Positions 24,219 through 33,700 are shown, numbered from the stretch's first letter. The stretch is 44,576 bases of DNA from Thermoplasmata archaeon (GCA_021802125.1 JAKAAX010000016.1:1-44576); one strand, 5' to 3'. Notes: generated by a model not told the origin, from the sequence alone. Translations and numbers: made by a program.

Positions 24219-25022
24219 TTCCGAGCCCCCAGCTCGGGGTCCAGGCCGAGGCGTGCTCCAGACACGGCCTCTGCGGGTGACCACCCTCGTAGACGCGACC
24301 CCGCCGCAACGCATCGACCGGCCCCGCGACCCCGTGTCGCTCTTCTCGTGCGGCTAACGATGAACAACGGATTCGCTCTCGGAAATGGATCCCTGACCGG
24401 GGTGATGGTCGGCGCGCTCATCTCGATTCTCTCGGTTACGCCAAGTTCGCACAACCTCGCGCAGGGCGGGCTACCCTCCGTACCCCTCCAAGAGAAAACG
24501 AGCCACCTGATATCGGATGGAACGAACTACTCGACATCGTCGACCCCGAGCACCGGGCAGCCCACATGCGCCAGTTGCCTTCTCCCCACCTCCCCATCCA
24601 ATTTCTGACTGATGCTGGGCGAGATCATCGTATTGACGTTCGACGTCTGTGAAGTGATAATCGTCCTGTGCCAGGCTCGTTTTACCTGCGGACTCTCTTC
24701 ACACCAGGCTGGACCACGACAGCGACAGCCCCTGTTCTCGCCGCTACTTTCCTCGCCGCAGACGGAGACTTCTTCTCTGTGCCATCAGCGATTTTCAATG
24801 CGTACGACCGCCACTACTCCGAACCCTTGATCGAGGCCGCCGGCATTGCGGTTGGTGGCGCCGGAGTCATCTGGGATGGTTCAGGTTGATTCATAGCGTC
24901 TCATTGGGATTTCGAAATGTAGGGGGAAATCGACGGCATGCTCACGGCGATGGATATTGGGAGCACGGCCGTGGCGATGCTCGAGTACAAGAACCAGAAT
25001 CGCTAGCGTTGGTGGACGTCGA
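24219..25022. other. Interval with fragments of a possible secreted protein
   Basis: On the plus strand 24348-24608 begins with a signal-like hydrophobic stretch (GVMVGALISILSVTPSS) and a Ser/Thr-rich segment, then stops. A different frame at 24668-24889 is again protein-like (GSFYLRTLFTPGW, FFSVPSAIFNAYDRHY). Together they may be a surface-protein gene broken by frameshifts. I cannot name a family and see no intact gene. Confidence 0.3.
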
Positions 25023-25715
25023 ATGGAAGGCAAGCCAACAGGGTGGGGGCATCCGGATTCTTCCAGATTGCGGGAGGCTGCGGTTCCAATCGCTATCTCG
25101 GTCGCTCTGGCTTTCTTCTTCCTAGTAACCGGGTGGTACCTCCCACCGGGGCTGGCTGGGCCCGACCACACTCCTGGCGCACTCGACCTCGTGTGGTTGA
25201 TCGTGGTCATCACCGGAGCCGCAGTATTTTTCACGGGTGCCGCTCGGGCAGCCGGTCTCCCCTTCCGGGACACGGCCCGGTTGTCAGCAGAGGGGCTGGA
25301 GCTCATCTCACCATCCGGCCGCTCAAGGGCGCGTAACTGGTCTGACCACCGATGGAGCATGTCCATCCGTGACTGGAGGATGCGTCCCAAACGGGAAGGC
25401 CCCCCCGGGATTTACCTGAAGGCCATGGCGACCCCGCAGTCTGCGTGGATCCACTTATCCACTCTTGACGAGTTGGTCGCGGAAGCAGACCGGCATGGGT
25501 GGGAGGTCAAGCGCCAATCTATCCAGATGTCCAAGTACGGAGGGTCTTGGAGCGAGAGCCGAATTTTCGTTCTCCCGCCCCCGCAGGCGGGCGCGCGAAG
25601 TGGAGGCGGTGAACAGTTCAAGCGAGTGTGCGCCTCATGTGGCCAGCCCATCGAGAGCTCGTTCAAGGTCTGCCCACGTTGCGGGAGGATTCAGGGGTCT
25701 ACCCCTGGGCCATGA
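25023..25715 (+). CDS. Two-helix membrane protein with PH-like domain and C-terminal zinc ribbon
   Basis: A 230-residue protein from ATG 25023 (MEGKPTGWG). Two hydrophobic helices occupy about residues 22-42 and 54-75. A soluble domain follows, with a PH-like start (LSAEGLELISPSGRSRARNW) of the type often placed after paired helices. The C-terminus is a zinc ribbon, CASCGQPI...VCPRCG (about residues 204-222). The upstream open frame is Arg/Ser-rich and was excluded. The function is unknown; the combination of membrane anchor and ribbon matches several other proteins in the window. Confidence 0.65.
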   Translation: MEGKPTGWGHPDSSRLREAAVPIAISVALAFFFLVTGWYLPPGLAGPDHTPGALDLVWLIVVITGAAVFFTGAARAAGLPFRDTARLSAEGLELISPSGRSRARNWSDHRWSMSIRDWRMRPKREGPPGIYLKAMATPQSAWIHLSTLDELVAEADRHGWEVKRQSIQMSKYGGSWSESRIFVLPPPQAGARSGGGEQFKRVCASCGQPIESSFKVCPRCGRIQGSTPGP

Positions 25716-25866
25716 CAGGGCCGTACGGGGCGTCCCCATCGTAGGGGTAGTGCGGCTCACCCCGCCACGTTCGTATCCGGTAGTGGACGACGGCCATCCG
25801 GGGTGGCTGCGCTGCGACCGGAGCCGGGCGTACGTACGCGGCATGGCTCCCACCTGAGCGAGGGCC

Positions 25867-26235
25867 ATGCGCGTGCTCGTTTGCAGCTCCCGCGACTGGG
25901 GGGATGGGGAGATCGTCCTCCAGACCTTGCGTGTTCTGAAGACCTTCGAAGTCGTCATCGAGGGCGAGGCGCCGGGTGCGGACACTTCTGCGCGCGAGGC
26001 GGCCGAGCAACTGGGAATCCCCATGCCGCCGTTCCCGACCGATTGGGGTCGCTACGGACGCGCTGCCGAGCCCATGAGGAACCATAGGATGTTGGACGAG
26101 GGTCGCCCCGAGATCGTTAGCGCCTTCACCGAGAACCTGAACTAGAGCTGCCAGGCCGCCGACAAGGTCGCAAGGGCTCGTCGCACGGGGGTCCGAACGA
26201 TTCTCGTTAACCACGACGGGCAGTGCAACCTGTAG
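25867..26235 (+). pseudogene. DUF2493 (YAcAr-type) protein gene interrupted by an amber codon
   Basis: From ATG 25867 the protein reads MRVLVCSSRDWGDGEIVLQT, then VIEGEAPGADTSAREAAEQLG and DWGRYGRAAEPMRNHRML, all hallmarks of DUF2493, a Rossmann-like family presumed to bind nucleotides. It stops at TAG 26143-26145. The same frame then continues with SCQAADKVARARRTGVRTIL to TAG 26233-26235, which corresponds to the missing last helix and strand of the family (about 120 residues expected). A single amber mutation is the simplest reading. TAG ends several other genes here, so stop-codon reassignment is unlikely. Confidence 0.7.
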
Positions 26236-26265
26236 CTCCAGTGCGCCGGAGCGGGCGGTGACCTC

Positions 26266-27528
26266 CTACGTGCGAGACGCAGCGATCTCCTTCGCGACCT
26301 CGAGAGCGGGGTCCTTGCCGTCGAGCATGTCCTCTCGGGTAGGGCGAACGTCCCGGTCGGGAGCGATACCGACGCCTTCGAAGGGTCGACCATCGGGGAA
26401 GTAGCAGCGCTTTGTTCCTACGCCAGCCCGGAGCCCCTCCTTGAATTCCAGGAGGAGGGGCTGTCCCGTGCTTCCATTGGTGCTGCTCCCAACCAGCGTG
26501 GCTCGTTGGGTCTCCTTCAGGGGCATCAGCAGGTCTTCGCAAGCTGACCCACAGCCTCCGTCCACGAGAACGGCGAGTCTGCCGCGATAGTACCCTCTCT
26601 CGGGCAGGTGGACCTCCCCAGGGAAGAGCATGTGTCCGCGGTCGAGTTCACGGAAGACTTCCAGCGGAGCCAGCCTGTCTCTTGTGAGATGCAGGCCCTT
26701 GCCCTCGCCCTTCTCGAACATTTCGAGAAGGTGGGCGTACGCGCGGGCCATTCCGATCCGTTGAGGGGTTGAGACGGCCATCTCTCGCCACGGCCTATCC
26801 ATCAGGCGGTTCAGCAGGCGTTCCGGCGTGCTTCCTCCGGAGTTCCCTCGAACATCCAGGATGAGTGCTTTTCCTCTCTGGAAGCGTTGCACCAGTGAGA
26901 TCGCCCGCTCCTCGTGGCGTGGGTCTCCGAACGATGGGATTCGAATATAGCCCAACTCGCCCGGAAGCAGCCATTTTCCCGAGGTCGGCTCCTCTGGCGG
27001 AGCTCCCTTCCCCGGGAGGCGAACGAGGGACAGTTTCCTACCGTCTACCTGGAGTGAGAGCCGGACTGGAAACAGGTAACCGTGAGCGAAAAAGTGTCTT
27101 CGAGAAGAACTCTCGCTCGAGGCAGGGACGAATTTCCGAAGCTCGCGGTAGAGGTCCTCGGGAGCCCTCCCATTCAGCCGCTCCAAGATTTGACCAACGC
27201 GGATCCCCGGGCGCCTGGATCTCGTTATGACCCACTCGGACCCAAGTGGTTCGGCCCGGAACCCGAGAGCGTCGGGGAACCCCTTCCAAGCCTCCACGTC
27301 CCAGAACCATGTGTGGCCGTTCTGCAGGCCCGCGAGGAAGGCGGCCATCTGGAGGGCGAAGTGGTTGCGGTCGCCCTTGCCGATTGTGGCGTCCAACAGC
27401 TCTGTGAACTCTGCGTCCAGATCGTATCCCGAGGGCGCTCCTTCCCAGTGCGCGAACGCGAGGTCGACCGCGCTCCGAATGGACGACGCGATGAATGCCC
27501 GGCGGCTCGCAGAAAGCTCCTTCGACAT
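26266..27528 (-). CDS. S41-family (C-terminal processing/tricorn-like) serine peptidase
   Basis: A 420-residue protein. The S41 core is visible in ALILDVRGNSGGSTPERL (about 221-238) and LAVLVDGGCGSACEDLLMPL (about 318-337), where Ser328 aligns with the nucleophile, followed by TLVGSSTNGSTGQ. The usual GKG lysine is not evident, so the catalytic base may differ, as in tricorn- or IRBP-like members. Residues 1-150 are a helical N-terminal domain with no signal peptide, so it is probably cytoplasmic. The frame begins at ATG 27528. It stands alone, convergent with the DUF2493 gene. Confidence 0.77.
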   Translation of the reverse strand: MSKELSASRRAFIASSIRSAVDLAFAHWEGAPSGYDLDAEFTELLDATIGKGDRNHFALQMAAFLAGLQNGHTWFWDVEAWKGFPDALGFRAEPLGSEWVITRSRRPGIRVGQILERLNGRAPEDLYRELRKFVPASSESSSRRHFFAHGYLFPVRLSLQVDGRKLSLVRLPGKGAPPEEPTSGKWLLPGELGYIRIPSFGDPRHEERAISLVQRFQRGKALILDVRGNSGGSTPERLLNRLMDRPWREMAVSTPQRIGMARAYAHLLEMFEKGEGKGLHLTRDRLAPLEVFRELDRGHMLFPGEVHLPERGYYRGRLAVLVDGGCGSACEDLLMPLKETQRATLVGSSTNGSTGQPLLLEFKEGLRAGVGTKRCYFPDGRPFEGVGIAPDRDVRPTREDMLDGKDPALEVAKEIAASRT

Positions 27529-28201
27529 GGTGGAGGTTCCCGGACTTGGGCTGACCCACCGACCTCCCCCTACTTGAACGGAAGGGACCTTCCGTACTCG
27601 CCGTCAGTGGGTGCGCTCTGGGCCAGACACCCAGGACCTTGGATCCCCGTCCCCCTCGTCTCCCCCGGCGGCGAGACTTCCTTGCAGTTCGGTCATTGGC
27701 GTACTTCCCCCCTGTTAGTGTGCCGCCCCCCGCGCCAGTCGCCGTCAACGAGCTGGCCCCGCCCACCCCGTTCCTTACCGCCCAATCAGGAGATGACCCT
27801 CCGGCGGCTCTCCCCCTTTCGAACCCCACCCCGCCTCTCGCCCCCGAGGGGCCACGATCGAGGGAGGGACCTCCCGCGAGGCCCCCCCCTCGAGCACCCA
27901 CCCCGGCGCCTTATGCAAGCCGCAGGAGGGAGGGACTGCGAGCCTTCACTCGGTCCCCAAACTCCTCGGATGCGCGAAGCGCGCTCCGTCCTTCTTCGTC
28001 GGCGCGCCCGCTCCCTGCCGGTCCACGTTCGGCCCTTTTCCTCCCGTGCCTAGAGTCGCGGACTTCTGGCTTCGGCCGCTGGGGGTCAAGGCCCGGCAGC
28101 GGACGTAGTTCCCGGGGCCCGAAGATCTGTGGCAGTCCCCCCCGCCAGGGGGGCGAGGGTGAGCACGCAGGTTCATCCACTCGACCCATGTTTCCCTCGT
28201 G
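27529..28201. other. Long intergenic region, GC-rich, no gene seen
   Basis: Open frames on both strands here are Pro/Arg/Ser-rich and have no motifs, typical of shadows in GC-rich DNA. The region holds the upstream sequences of the divergent S41 peptidase and VOC genes. I see no RNA gene. Confidence 0.5.
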
Positions 28202-28603
28202 ATGAGCGAGCCTGGCAAGCTGTGGGTGGGGAGCGTCGTGATCGAGACCAGGCCCTCTTCGTTCCATCGGTTGGTGAAGTTCTGGTGCGAAGCGTTGCAC
28301 TACGTGCCGAGGGAGCCCCTCGGGGACTGGGCGCTCCTCCGTGACCCGCTCAAGAGCGGCCCGAACATCGCCATTCAGCAGGCCCCCGAGAGTGCCGAGG
28401 TCCCAGGGTCAGAGGGCAGGTTCCATCTCGATCTGTACTCGAGCGACTGGAAGGCCGAGGTCCAGAGGCTCCTGGGGCTGGGGGCCACGATGGTCGAGCC
28501 CGCGAAAGAGGGACGCGACTTCATCACTCTCGCGGATCCCGATGGGAATCTCTTGGACGTCATCGACTCAAGCGGCTACAAGTTCGGTCAACGCGACGAC
28601 TAG
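28202..28603 (+). CDS. VOC-superfamily (glyoxalase-like) protein
   Basis: A 133-residue protein of two VOC modules: LWVGSVVIETRPSSFHRLVKFW at the start, FHLDLYSSDWKAEVQRLLGLG in the middle, and ITLADPDGNLLDVID near the end, where DPDGN is the usual turn. The first-module metal ligand position (His) is replaced by Val/Glu, so it belongs to the diverse glyoxalase-like subgroup and may not bind the standard metal. The substrate is unknown. ATG 28202 is chosen; GTG 28199 directly precedes it. Two strong hairpins follow 30-75 bases after the stop. Confidence 0.75.
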   Translation: MSEPGKLWVGSVVIETRPSSFHRLVKFWCEALHYVPREPLGDWALLRDPLKSGPNIAIQQAPESAEVPGSEGRFHLDLYSSDWKAEVQRLLGLGATMVEPAKEGRDFITLADPDGNLLDVIDSSGYKFGQRDD

Positions 28604-28631
28604 GGAGTACCGGCCGGGACGATCCATCGCT

Positions 28632-28678
28632 GCTCTCGGACGATCTAAGACCCGTCCGAGAGCCGGGGCGACCCCGGC
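28632..28678 (+). terminator. Two adjacent hairpins downstream of the VOC gene
   Basis: An 11-bp stem (GCTCTCGGACG, 28632-28642, with CGTCCGAGAGC, 28653-28663) encloses a 10-base loop. It is followed at once by a 6-bp stem, CCGGGG-CGA-CCCCGG (28664-28678). There is no U-tract, so a classical terminator is uncertain; RNA stability or 3'-end definition is possible. Confidence 0.4.
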
Positions 28679-28975
28679 TCCGAGCAAGCCAACACCGCCG
28701 ACCACGCCACCTGCCCGAACTGCGGGTGTCCAATCCGTGCCGCCCCCACCGTACCCGGGATCGCCCGGCTGCGCCCGAGCTCCAAGGCGAGCGTGGTCTG
28801 TGTCGGATCCGACCCCACCCGTCGGTCCCGCTCCGCGCATCCCCCGTCGGGGGAGTGCTCCACCGCGTCAACGATGTAGCAACGGTAGATACGGCATAAA
28901 CTATAGAGCTAATCGACAAGCTCTATATTTTGCCCCCAGGTGGGCCCCTCGGGTGGAGACCCGGAGAACGAGGCG
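28679..28975. other. Region between VOC and winged-helix genes
   Basis: Mostly non-coding. One frame contains a lone zinc-knuckle sequence (CPNCGCPIRAA), perhaps the remnant of a ribbon protein. The right end contains the palindrome/TATA element of the next gene. Confidence 0.35.
28902..28927 (+). promoter_or_regulatory. Palindromic operator overlapping a TATA box
   Basis: TATAGAGCT (28902-28910) and AGCTCTATA (28919-28927) are a perfect 9-bp inverted repeat with an 8-base spacer. The right arm forms the TATA box (TCTATATTTT) of the winged-helix gene that starts at 28976. A bound dimer would block TBP, which suggests autoregulation. Confidence 0.6.
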
Positions 28976-29272
28976 ATGCCGAAGGAACTGGACGAGCTGC
29001 GCGGGAACGGCCAAGAGAACCCTTGCCTCACGGAGGAGGCTCGACGCGTCCTGGACTTCCTCGGGAGCGACCGGGCGAGAGCCTACACCTTCCGAGAGAT
29101 CTCCGAAGGGGTCCACCCTCCCCGAAGGTCGGACGTGTTCCTGCCCTTCGCACCGGCCTGGGCTGTCCTACGGGAGTTCGCGCTCGGGTCCGCGCTCGAG
29201 ACCCTTCTCCGTGCCGGGCAGGTTCGTCAGGTTCGTGAAGCGAGCGCCACGTGGTACCACCTCTCGTCGTGA
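28976..29272 (+). CDS. Winged-helix DNA-binding protein, putative regulator
   Basis: A 98-residue protein from ATG 28976, with GGAG eleven bases upstream. LTEEARRVLDFLGSDRARAYTF starts a helical segment and REISEGVHPP plausibly forms the helix-turn-helix. LRAGQVRQVREASATWYHL ends in a two-strand wing, the usual layout of a small wHTH. No ligand domain is present. Its promoter carries a 26-bp palindrome that could be its own operator. The stop lies 9 bp before the giant surface-protein gene, so the two form an operon and the regulator may control that surface protein. Confidence 0.65.
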   Translation: MPKELDELRGNGQENPCLTEEARRVLDFLGSDRARAYTFREISEGVHPPRRSDVFLPFAPAWAVLREFALGSALETLLRAGQVRQVREASATWYHLSS

Positions 29273-29281
29273 ACTATCTCC

Positions 29282-32200
29282 ATGCTTCCCGAGGGTGACG
29301 AGGGGGCCCCTGGCGGCCCCCCCCTGCTGCCGGAGCTTCCTCGTCCCCCATTTCCCGATTCGGCGTCGAGTATCGACCGGTCCAGAGCGACCCCTCCCGC
29401 CTCCGTGCACACGGGGAGGGGTCGCTTTCGATCCCTTCGTAGTAGGCGGCCATCGACAAGACCCGTCGGTCCCCCGTATGGCCGCTCCGGGCACCTCGTT
29501 CTCGTCGCGCTGGTGTCGCTTTCCCTTATCGGCTCGGGTGTCGGTGTCCTCGGAGGCACCTTCTGGAGCTCTCCGGTCCTGCAGGTTCTCCACCCCCAGA
29601 CCGGGGCATCCTCGGTGGAGGGTCGCCCCAGCTCCCTCCTGCGTCAAGCGAGCGCCTCCCTCCGGAATGGCGCGGGCCCTCCGGAGCTGCGAGGGACGAA
29701 CTGTGTCGCCGAGGCAGAGGGTCAGTCTTTTTCCTGCCCAGCCCAGACCCAATCCCCCGTTCCCAGCCTGAGCTGGTCGCCGATCGGCTCGCCCCCGGGG
29801 CGCTCCGCCGTCACGATGGTTTACGATGCGGCAGACGGCTACGTGGTCCTGTTCTCGGACGGTTCGTCCTCTTCAGTCCAGGGTGACACGTGGATCTTCC
29901 AGGGCGGTCAATGGAAGGAGCTGCCCCTAGCGGTCGCCCCCTCTCCCAGACTGGGAGCGTACATGGCCTTCGATTCCCAAGACGGGTACGTCCTGCTCTT
30001 CGGAGGGTGGGGTGGGAACAGTGGCCCCAGCGAGTACGGTGACACGTGGGCCTTCGCGGGCGGCTCCTGGCACTTGCTCATCCCCCAGAACTCCTGCGCG
30101 GGGGAGGGAGGGTCGCTTCCCTGCCCGTCCGCTCGCGACAGCGGCTCCATGGCCGACGACCCGACGGACGGGATGGTGATCCTGTTCGGTGGCTACGGGG
30201 GCCTCGGCGACACCTGGGGGTTCGCCGGGGGAAATTGGGTGCCTCTCATCTCCCAGACCTCATGCACGGGCAGCGGGGGGACGACCATCTGCCCTTCTCC
30301 ACGGGCCGACGGTGCGATGGCATGGGACGCTTCCCTCTCGGGAGACGTTCTCTTCGGTGGGGGAGGACCGCTCAACGACACCTGGCTCTTCCGGTCGGGA
30401 TCTTGGACGCAGCTCATCGCTTCCACCAACTGCACGGGACTTTCCGGCCGCGTCCCCTGCCCCTCCCCGAGGGAGGAAGCCTCGCTCACGTACGATTACG
30501 CGGACAACATCCTCCTCCTATTCGGGGGGTACAATGGATCGGCCGACCTCTCCGACACCTGGGCGTTCGACGCAGGGTCCTGGCACCTTCTCGCCTCCGC
30601 CTCCGGCTGTCGCTCATGCCCTGCGGGCCGTAGCAGCGCGGGGTTCGCGTACGACCCTTCGCTCGGAGGGGTCCTCTTGTTCGGAGGGTACGCCTATCGG
30701 GGAGACTCCTGGTCCTTCTCGGGCGGCAGCTGGACTCCCGTGGCTCAGACGCAGAGGCCGGGACCGCGCTGGGATGCGAGCTTGGCGTGGGACCCGCTGG
30801 ACCAGGTCGTGCTCCTCTTCGGAGGTTCCAACGGGACCGCGTTCGGGGACACGTGGACCTATGGGCACGGGGTCTGGAGCCAGGTGCAGCCTATCTCTCG
30901 ATGCACCGCTTCCTCCTGTCCTTCCGCTCGGTCCGGGGCGGCCCTAGCGTGGGACGGCTCAGACCAGGTGATGATCCTCTTCGGTGGGATGACGACCTCC
31001 AGCGGGGGGTTCCTTCACGACACCTGGAGCTACGCACGGGGAAACTGGTCGCTGGTCATTTCCGGGGTTTCGTGCACCTCGAGCACATGCCCCTCGGCGC
31101 GAGCGAACTCCTCCATGGCTTGGGACCCCGTGGACCATGAGGACGTCCTCTTCGGCGGGTACGGCACCAGCTACGACGGGGACACGTGGGCATTCTCCGG
31201 GGACACCTGGAGCGAGGTCCTCTCGCCCACGCAGTGCGGCACCGTCCCGTGCCCGTCGCCTCGCGAGAGCGCAAGCATCGCCACGGCCCCTCCTCCTTCG
31301 AGCGGGGTCGTTCTCTTCGGGGGCACCACCTCCACCGGCCCCACGAACGACACCTGGTTGTTCACCGGAGGGGCATGGACCGACCTGCTGAGCGCTGCCG
31401 CCTGCCGCAGTCAGGCGTGTCCGTCCATCCGAAGTGGGGCGGCCATGGCCCTCGACGCGACCGCCGGGACGGTGGGCCTCTTTGGCGGAGCCAACGGCTC
31501 ACGGACGCTTTCGGACACCTGGGTGCTCACGGGGCGAAACTGGACCTCGGTGCCCCTCTATGGGCCCTCCGCCCGGAGTTTTGCCTCCCTGGCGCCGGAT
31601 CCTTCTGACGGCTACCTGCTCCTCGTCGGGGGCTACTCCTCCTACGGTCTCCTCCCGGAGGTGTGGGCCCTCGGCCCGGTAGTTCAGGCCGGGACCCCAA
31701 CCGCGACGCTCTCACCCGTGGACGTTGGAGAGACCACCACTTTCGATGTCCTCGTGACGGGTGCTGGCATCACGACTTCGTGGACCACCTGGCAGGGCCT
31801 TCCTCCCGGTTGCCCTTCTCCCGCGAACGGGGCTTACACGCTATCGTGCGTGCCCTCCGTCGCGGGGACCTACTACGTCACCGCGGTGGTGACCTTCGGG
31901 AACGGTCTTCCCGGGGTGACCTCCAATTTCCTGACGGTGTCGGTGGACCCCGACCCTACGGTCATCGTCTCCGCCCACCCGTCGACCACGACGCTGGGGT
32001 CTCCCTTCACCCTCTGGGCCAACGCGAGCGGAGGGACCGCTCCGTTCGCGACGTACCTCTGGTCCGGGCTTCCGCGCTCGTGCTCGTCCTCTACGATCTC
32101 GAGCTCCAATCTTAGCTGCGTGCCCAAGAACGACTCGGATCTCGGCGCCTGGCAGGTCCGGGTCAGCGTACTGGACGCCACCGGGTTCAATGCGACCTCC

Positions 32201-33700
32201 CCGCCGATCACCCTCGATATCGAGCCCGCCCCTTGGAGCGTCTCGGTCCAGTTGTCGCCCCCCGTGAACGATCTTGGCCAGTACGAGATACTGACCGCCT
32301 TCACCAGTGGTCTTAACGGCAGCGCGACCTTCCTTTGGTCGGGGCTTCCGCCCGGCTGCTCAGGGTCGATCGGGTCCCTGCTGTGCCTTCCCACCGCTTC
32401 GGGCACTTTCGGAGTAGAGGTCAAGGCCCTCGCGACCGACCCCGCGGACGGGTCGCAAACTTCCTCTCCCGCGACGCTGACCATCCTCCCCGCGCTTTCC
32501 GTGCCCGAGCTCGTTCCGAGCTCCTCTTCGATCCCCCTCGGTGGCAGCTTGACCTTGCGGGTCTCCGAGTCTGGGGGAGACGCTCCCTACACGTACCTTT
32601 GGAACGGACTCCCCCCGGGATGTCCAATGACCGACGCGGACCAAGTGGTCTGCGTTCCCGCTCACGCCGGGACCTTCACCCCCTCGGTCGAGGTCTCGGA
32701 TTCGCTGGGTACTTCCAGCCCGATGGTGAACACGACGGTGCAGGTGAATAGCACGGGCTCCGCGGTCCTCCTCTCTGGCTCGAGGACCTTGCTAGATGTG
32801 GGCCAGAGCACTACCCTGTCGGCGACGGCCGTCGGTGCGGGGGCGAATGGGTCGTTCCAGTGGCTCGGACTCCCCCAGGGATGCAAGGGGAGCAGCGCGC
32901 CCGTGGTCGTGTGCGCGCCGTTGGCCCCTGGAGACAGTTCGGTTGCGGTCGAGGTCACCTACGCTCCGGCTCCTCCGCTGGTGTCGAACGTCGTGACCCT
33001 GAGCGTGGCACCGGCGATGTCGGCAACTCAGATACTCGCGAGCTCCAGTGCAGTCCAGGCGGGTTCCTCGCTCGTGCTGTCGGTCTCGGTCGCCGGGGGG
33101 ACAGGACCCTACACCTTCCAATGGACTGGCCTGCCCGCAGGGTGCATCGCTGGGGAAACGGACACCTTCACCTGCATCCCGGCCCAGGCGGCCAGCTACT
33201 CGGTCTCGGTGGAAGTGGTGGACGGGGCCGGGGCTACCTCGACCGCCACGACCACGATCCTCGTGACGCCTGCCCCCTCCTCCCCCTCCATCGATTGGGT
33301 CGGGGTGGCGTTCTCCGTAGCGGCGGTCGCCCTTGCGGCCCTGCTCCTGCTGGTGATCGTTCTGGGAAGGCGCAGGAAGGAACCTCCCGAGAGCGCCGTG
33401 CCCTCGACGATGTCCCCGTCCCGCCCCGCAGGGTCTTCCTCCGGAGCGCCCTCCCCGGATCCCTCACCGCGCCCGATTCGACCGGCCCATCCCTACCCGC
33501 CGGCCGGTGGCGACGGGGAGACCCGAGAAGGGGGGCGCCCGCAAGCCCGCTCAGCCTCGCTGGTCTCCGCTCCCCTCCGGCTGGGTACTGGGATTGCCCC
33601 CATGGGCAGCGCAACATATGCACCGAACGAACGTGCGTATCGACCCGTTCCGATGGATGTCGCGCGGAAGAGCTCTGTCGTCACGTCCCGAGACCCGTAG
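29282..33700 (+). CDS. Giant surface protein with kelch repeats and Ig-like domains
   Basis: A 1472-residue membrane-anchored surface protein. A hydrophobic export segment lies at about residues 70-92. About twelve kelch-like units of the form VLLFGG...DTWxFxxGxW fill residues 170-800, probably two beta-propellers. Loops between units carry Cys pairs (for example CTGSGGTTICPSPR). Six Ig/PKD-like modules follow, each with a WxGLPPGC...CxP signature. A C-terminal helix (VGVAFSVAAVALAALLLLVIVLG, about 1340-1362) precedes a Pro/Ser-rich cytoplasmic tail. The 70 residues before the export segment are odd; GTG 29405 would shorten them. A role in cell-surface contact or glycan binding is inferred. 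Confidence 0.85.
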   Translation: MLPEGDEGAPGGPPLLPELPRPPFPDSASSIDRSRATPPASVHTGRGRFRSLRSRRPSTRPVGPPYGRSGHLVLVALVSLSLIGSGVGVLGGTFWSSPVLQVLHPQTGASSVEGRPSSLLRQASASLRNGAGPPELRGTNCVAEAEGQSFSCPAQTQSPVPSLSWSPIGSPPGRSAVTMVYDAADGYVVLFSDGSSSSVQGDTWIFQGGQWKELPLAVAPSPRLGAYMAFDSQDGYVLLFGGWGGNSGPSEYGDTWAFAGGSWHLLIPQNSCAGEGGSLPCPSARDSGSMADDPTDGMVILFGGYGGLGDTWGFAGGNWVPLISQTSCTGSGGTTICPSPRADGAMAWDASLSGDVLFGGGGPLNDTWLFRSGSWTQLIASTNCTGLSGRVPCPSPREEASLTYDYADNILLLFGGYNGSADLSDTWAFDAGSWHLLASASGCRSCPAGRSSAGFAYDPSLGGVLLFGGYAYRGDSWSFSGGSWTPVAQTQRPGPRWDASLAWDPLDQVVLLFGGSNGTAFGDTWTYGHGVWSQVQPISRCTASSCPSARSGAALAWDGSDQVMILFGGMTTSSGGFLHDTWSYARGNWSLVISGVSCTSSTCPSARANSSMAWDPVDHEDVLFGGYGTSYDGDTWAFSGDTWSEVLSPTQCGTVPCPSPRESASIATAPPPSSGVVLFGGTTSTGPTNDTWLFTGGAWTDLLSAAACRSQACPSIRSGAAMALDATAGTVGLFGGANGSRTLSDTWVLTGRNWTSVPLYGPSARSFASLAPDPSDGYLLLVGGYSSYGLLPEVWALGPVVQAGTPTATLSPVDVGETTTFDVLVTGAGITTSWTTWQGLPPGCPSPANGAYTLSCVPSVAGTYYVTAVVTFGNGLPGVTSNFLTVSVDPDPTVIVSAHPSTTTLGSPFTLWANASGGTAPFATYLWSGLPRSCSSSTISSSNLSCVPKNDSDLGAWQVRVSVLDATGFNATSPPITLDIEPAPWSVSVQLSPPVNDLGQYEILTAFTSGLNGSATFLWSGLPPGCSGSIGSLLCLPTASGTFGVEVKALATDPADGSQTSSPATLTILPALSVPELVPSSSSIPLGGSLTLRVSESGGDAPYTYLWNGLPPGCPMTDADQVVCVPAHAGTFTPSVEVSDSLGTSSPMVNTTVQVNSTGSAVLLSGSRTLLDVGQSTTLSATAVGAGANGSFQWLGLPQGCKGSSAPVVVCAPLAPGDSSVAVEVTYAPAPPLVSNVVTLSVAPAMSATQILASSSAVQAGSSLVLSVSVAGGTGPYTFQWTGLPAGCIAGETDTFTCIPAQAASYSVSVEVVDGAGATSTATTTILVTPAPSSPSIDWVGVAFSVAAVALAALLLLVIVLGRRRKEPPESAVPSTMSPSRPAGSSSGAPSPDPSPRPIRPAHPYPPAGGDGETREGGRPQARSASLVSAPLRLGTGIAPMGSATYAPNERAYRPVPMDVARKSSVVTSRDP

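Noticed and set aside
26143..26145. Pyrrolysine read-through in the DUF2493 gene
   Set aside because: TAG terminates several intact genes here, so a nonsense mutation is simpler.
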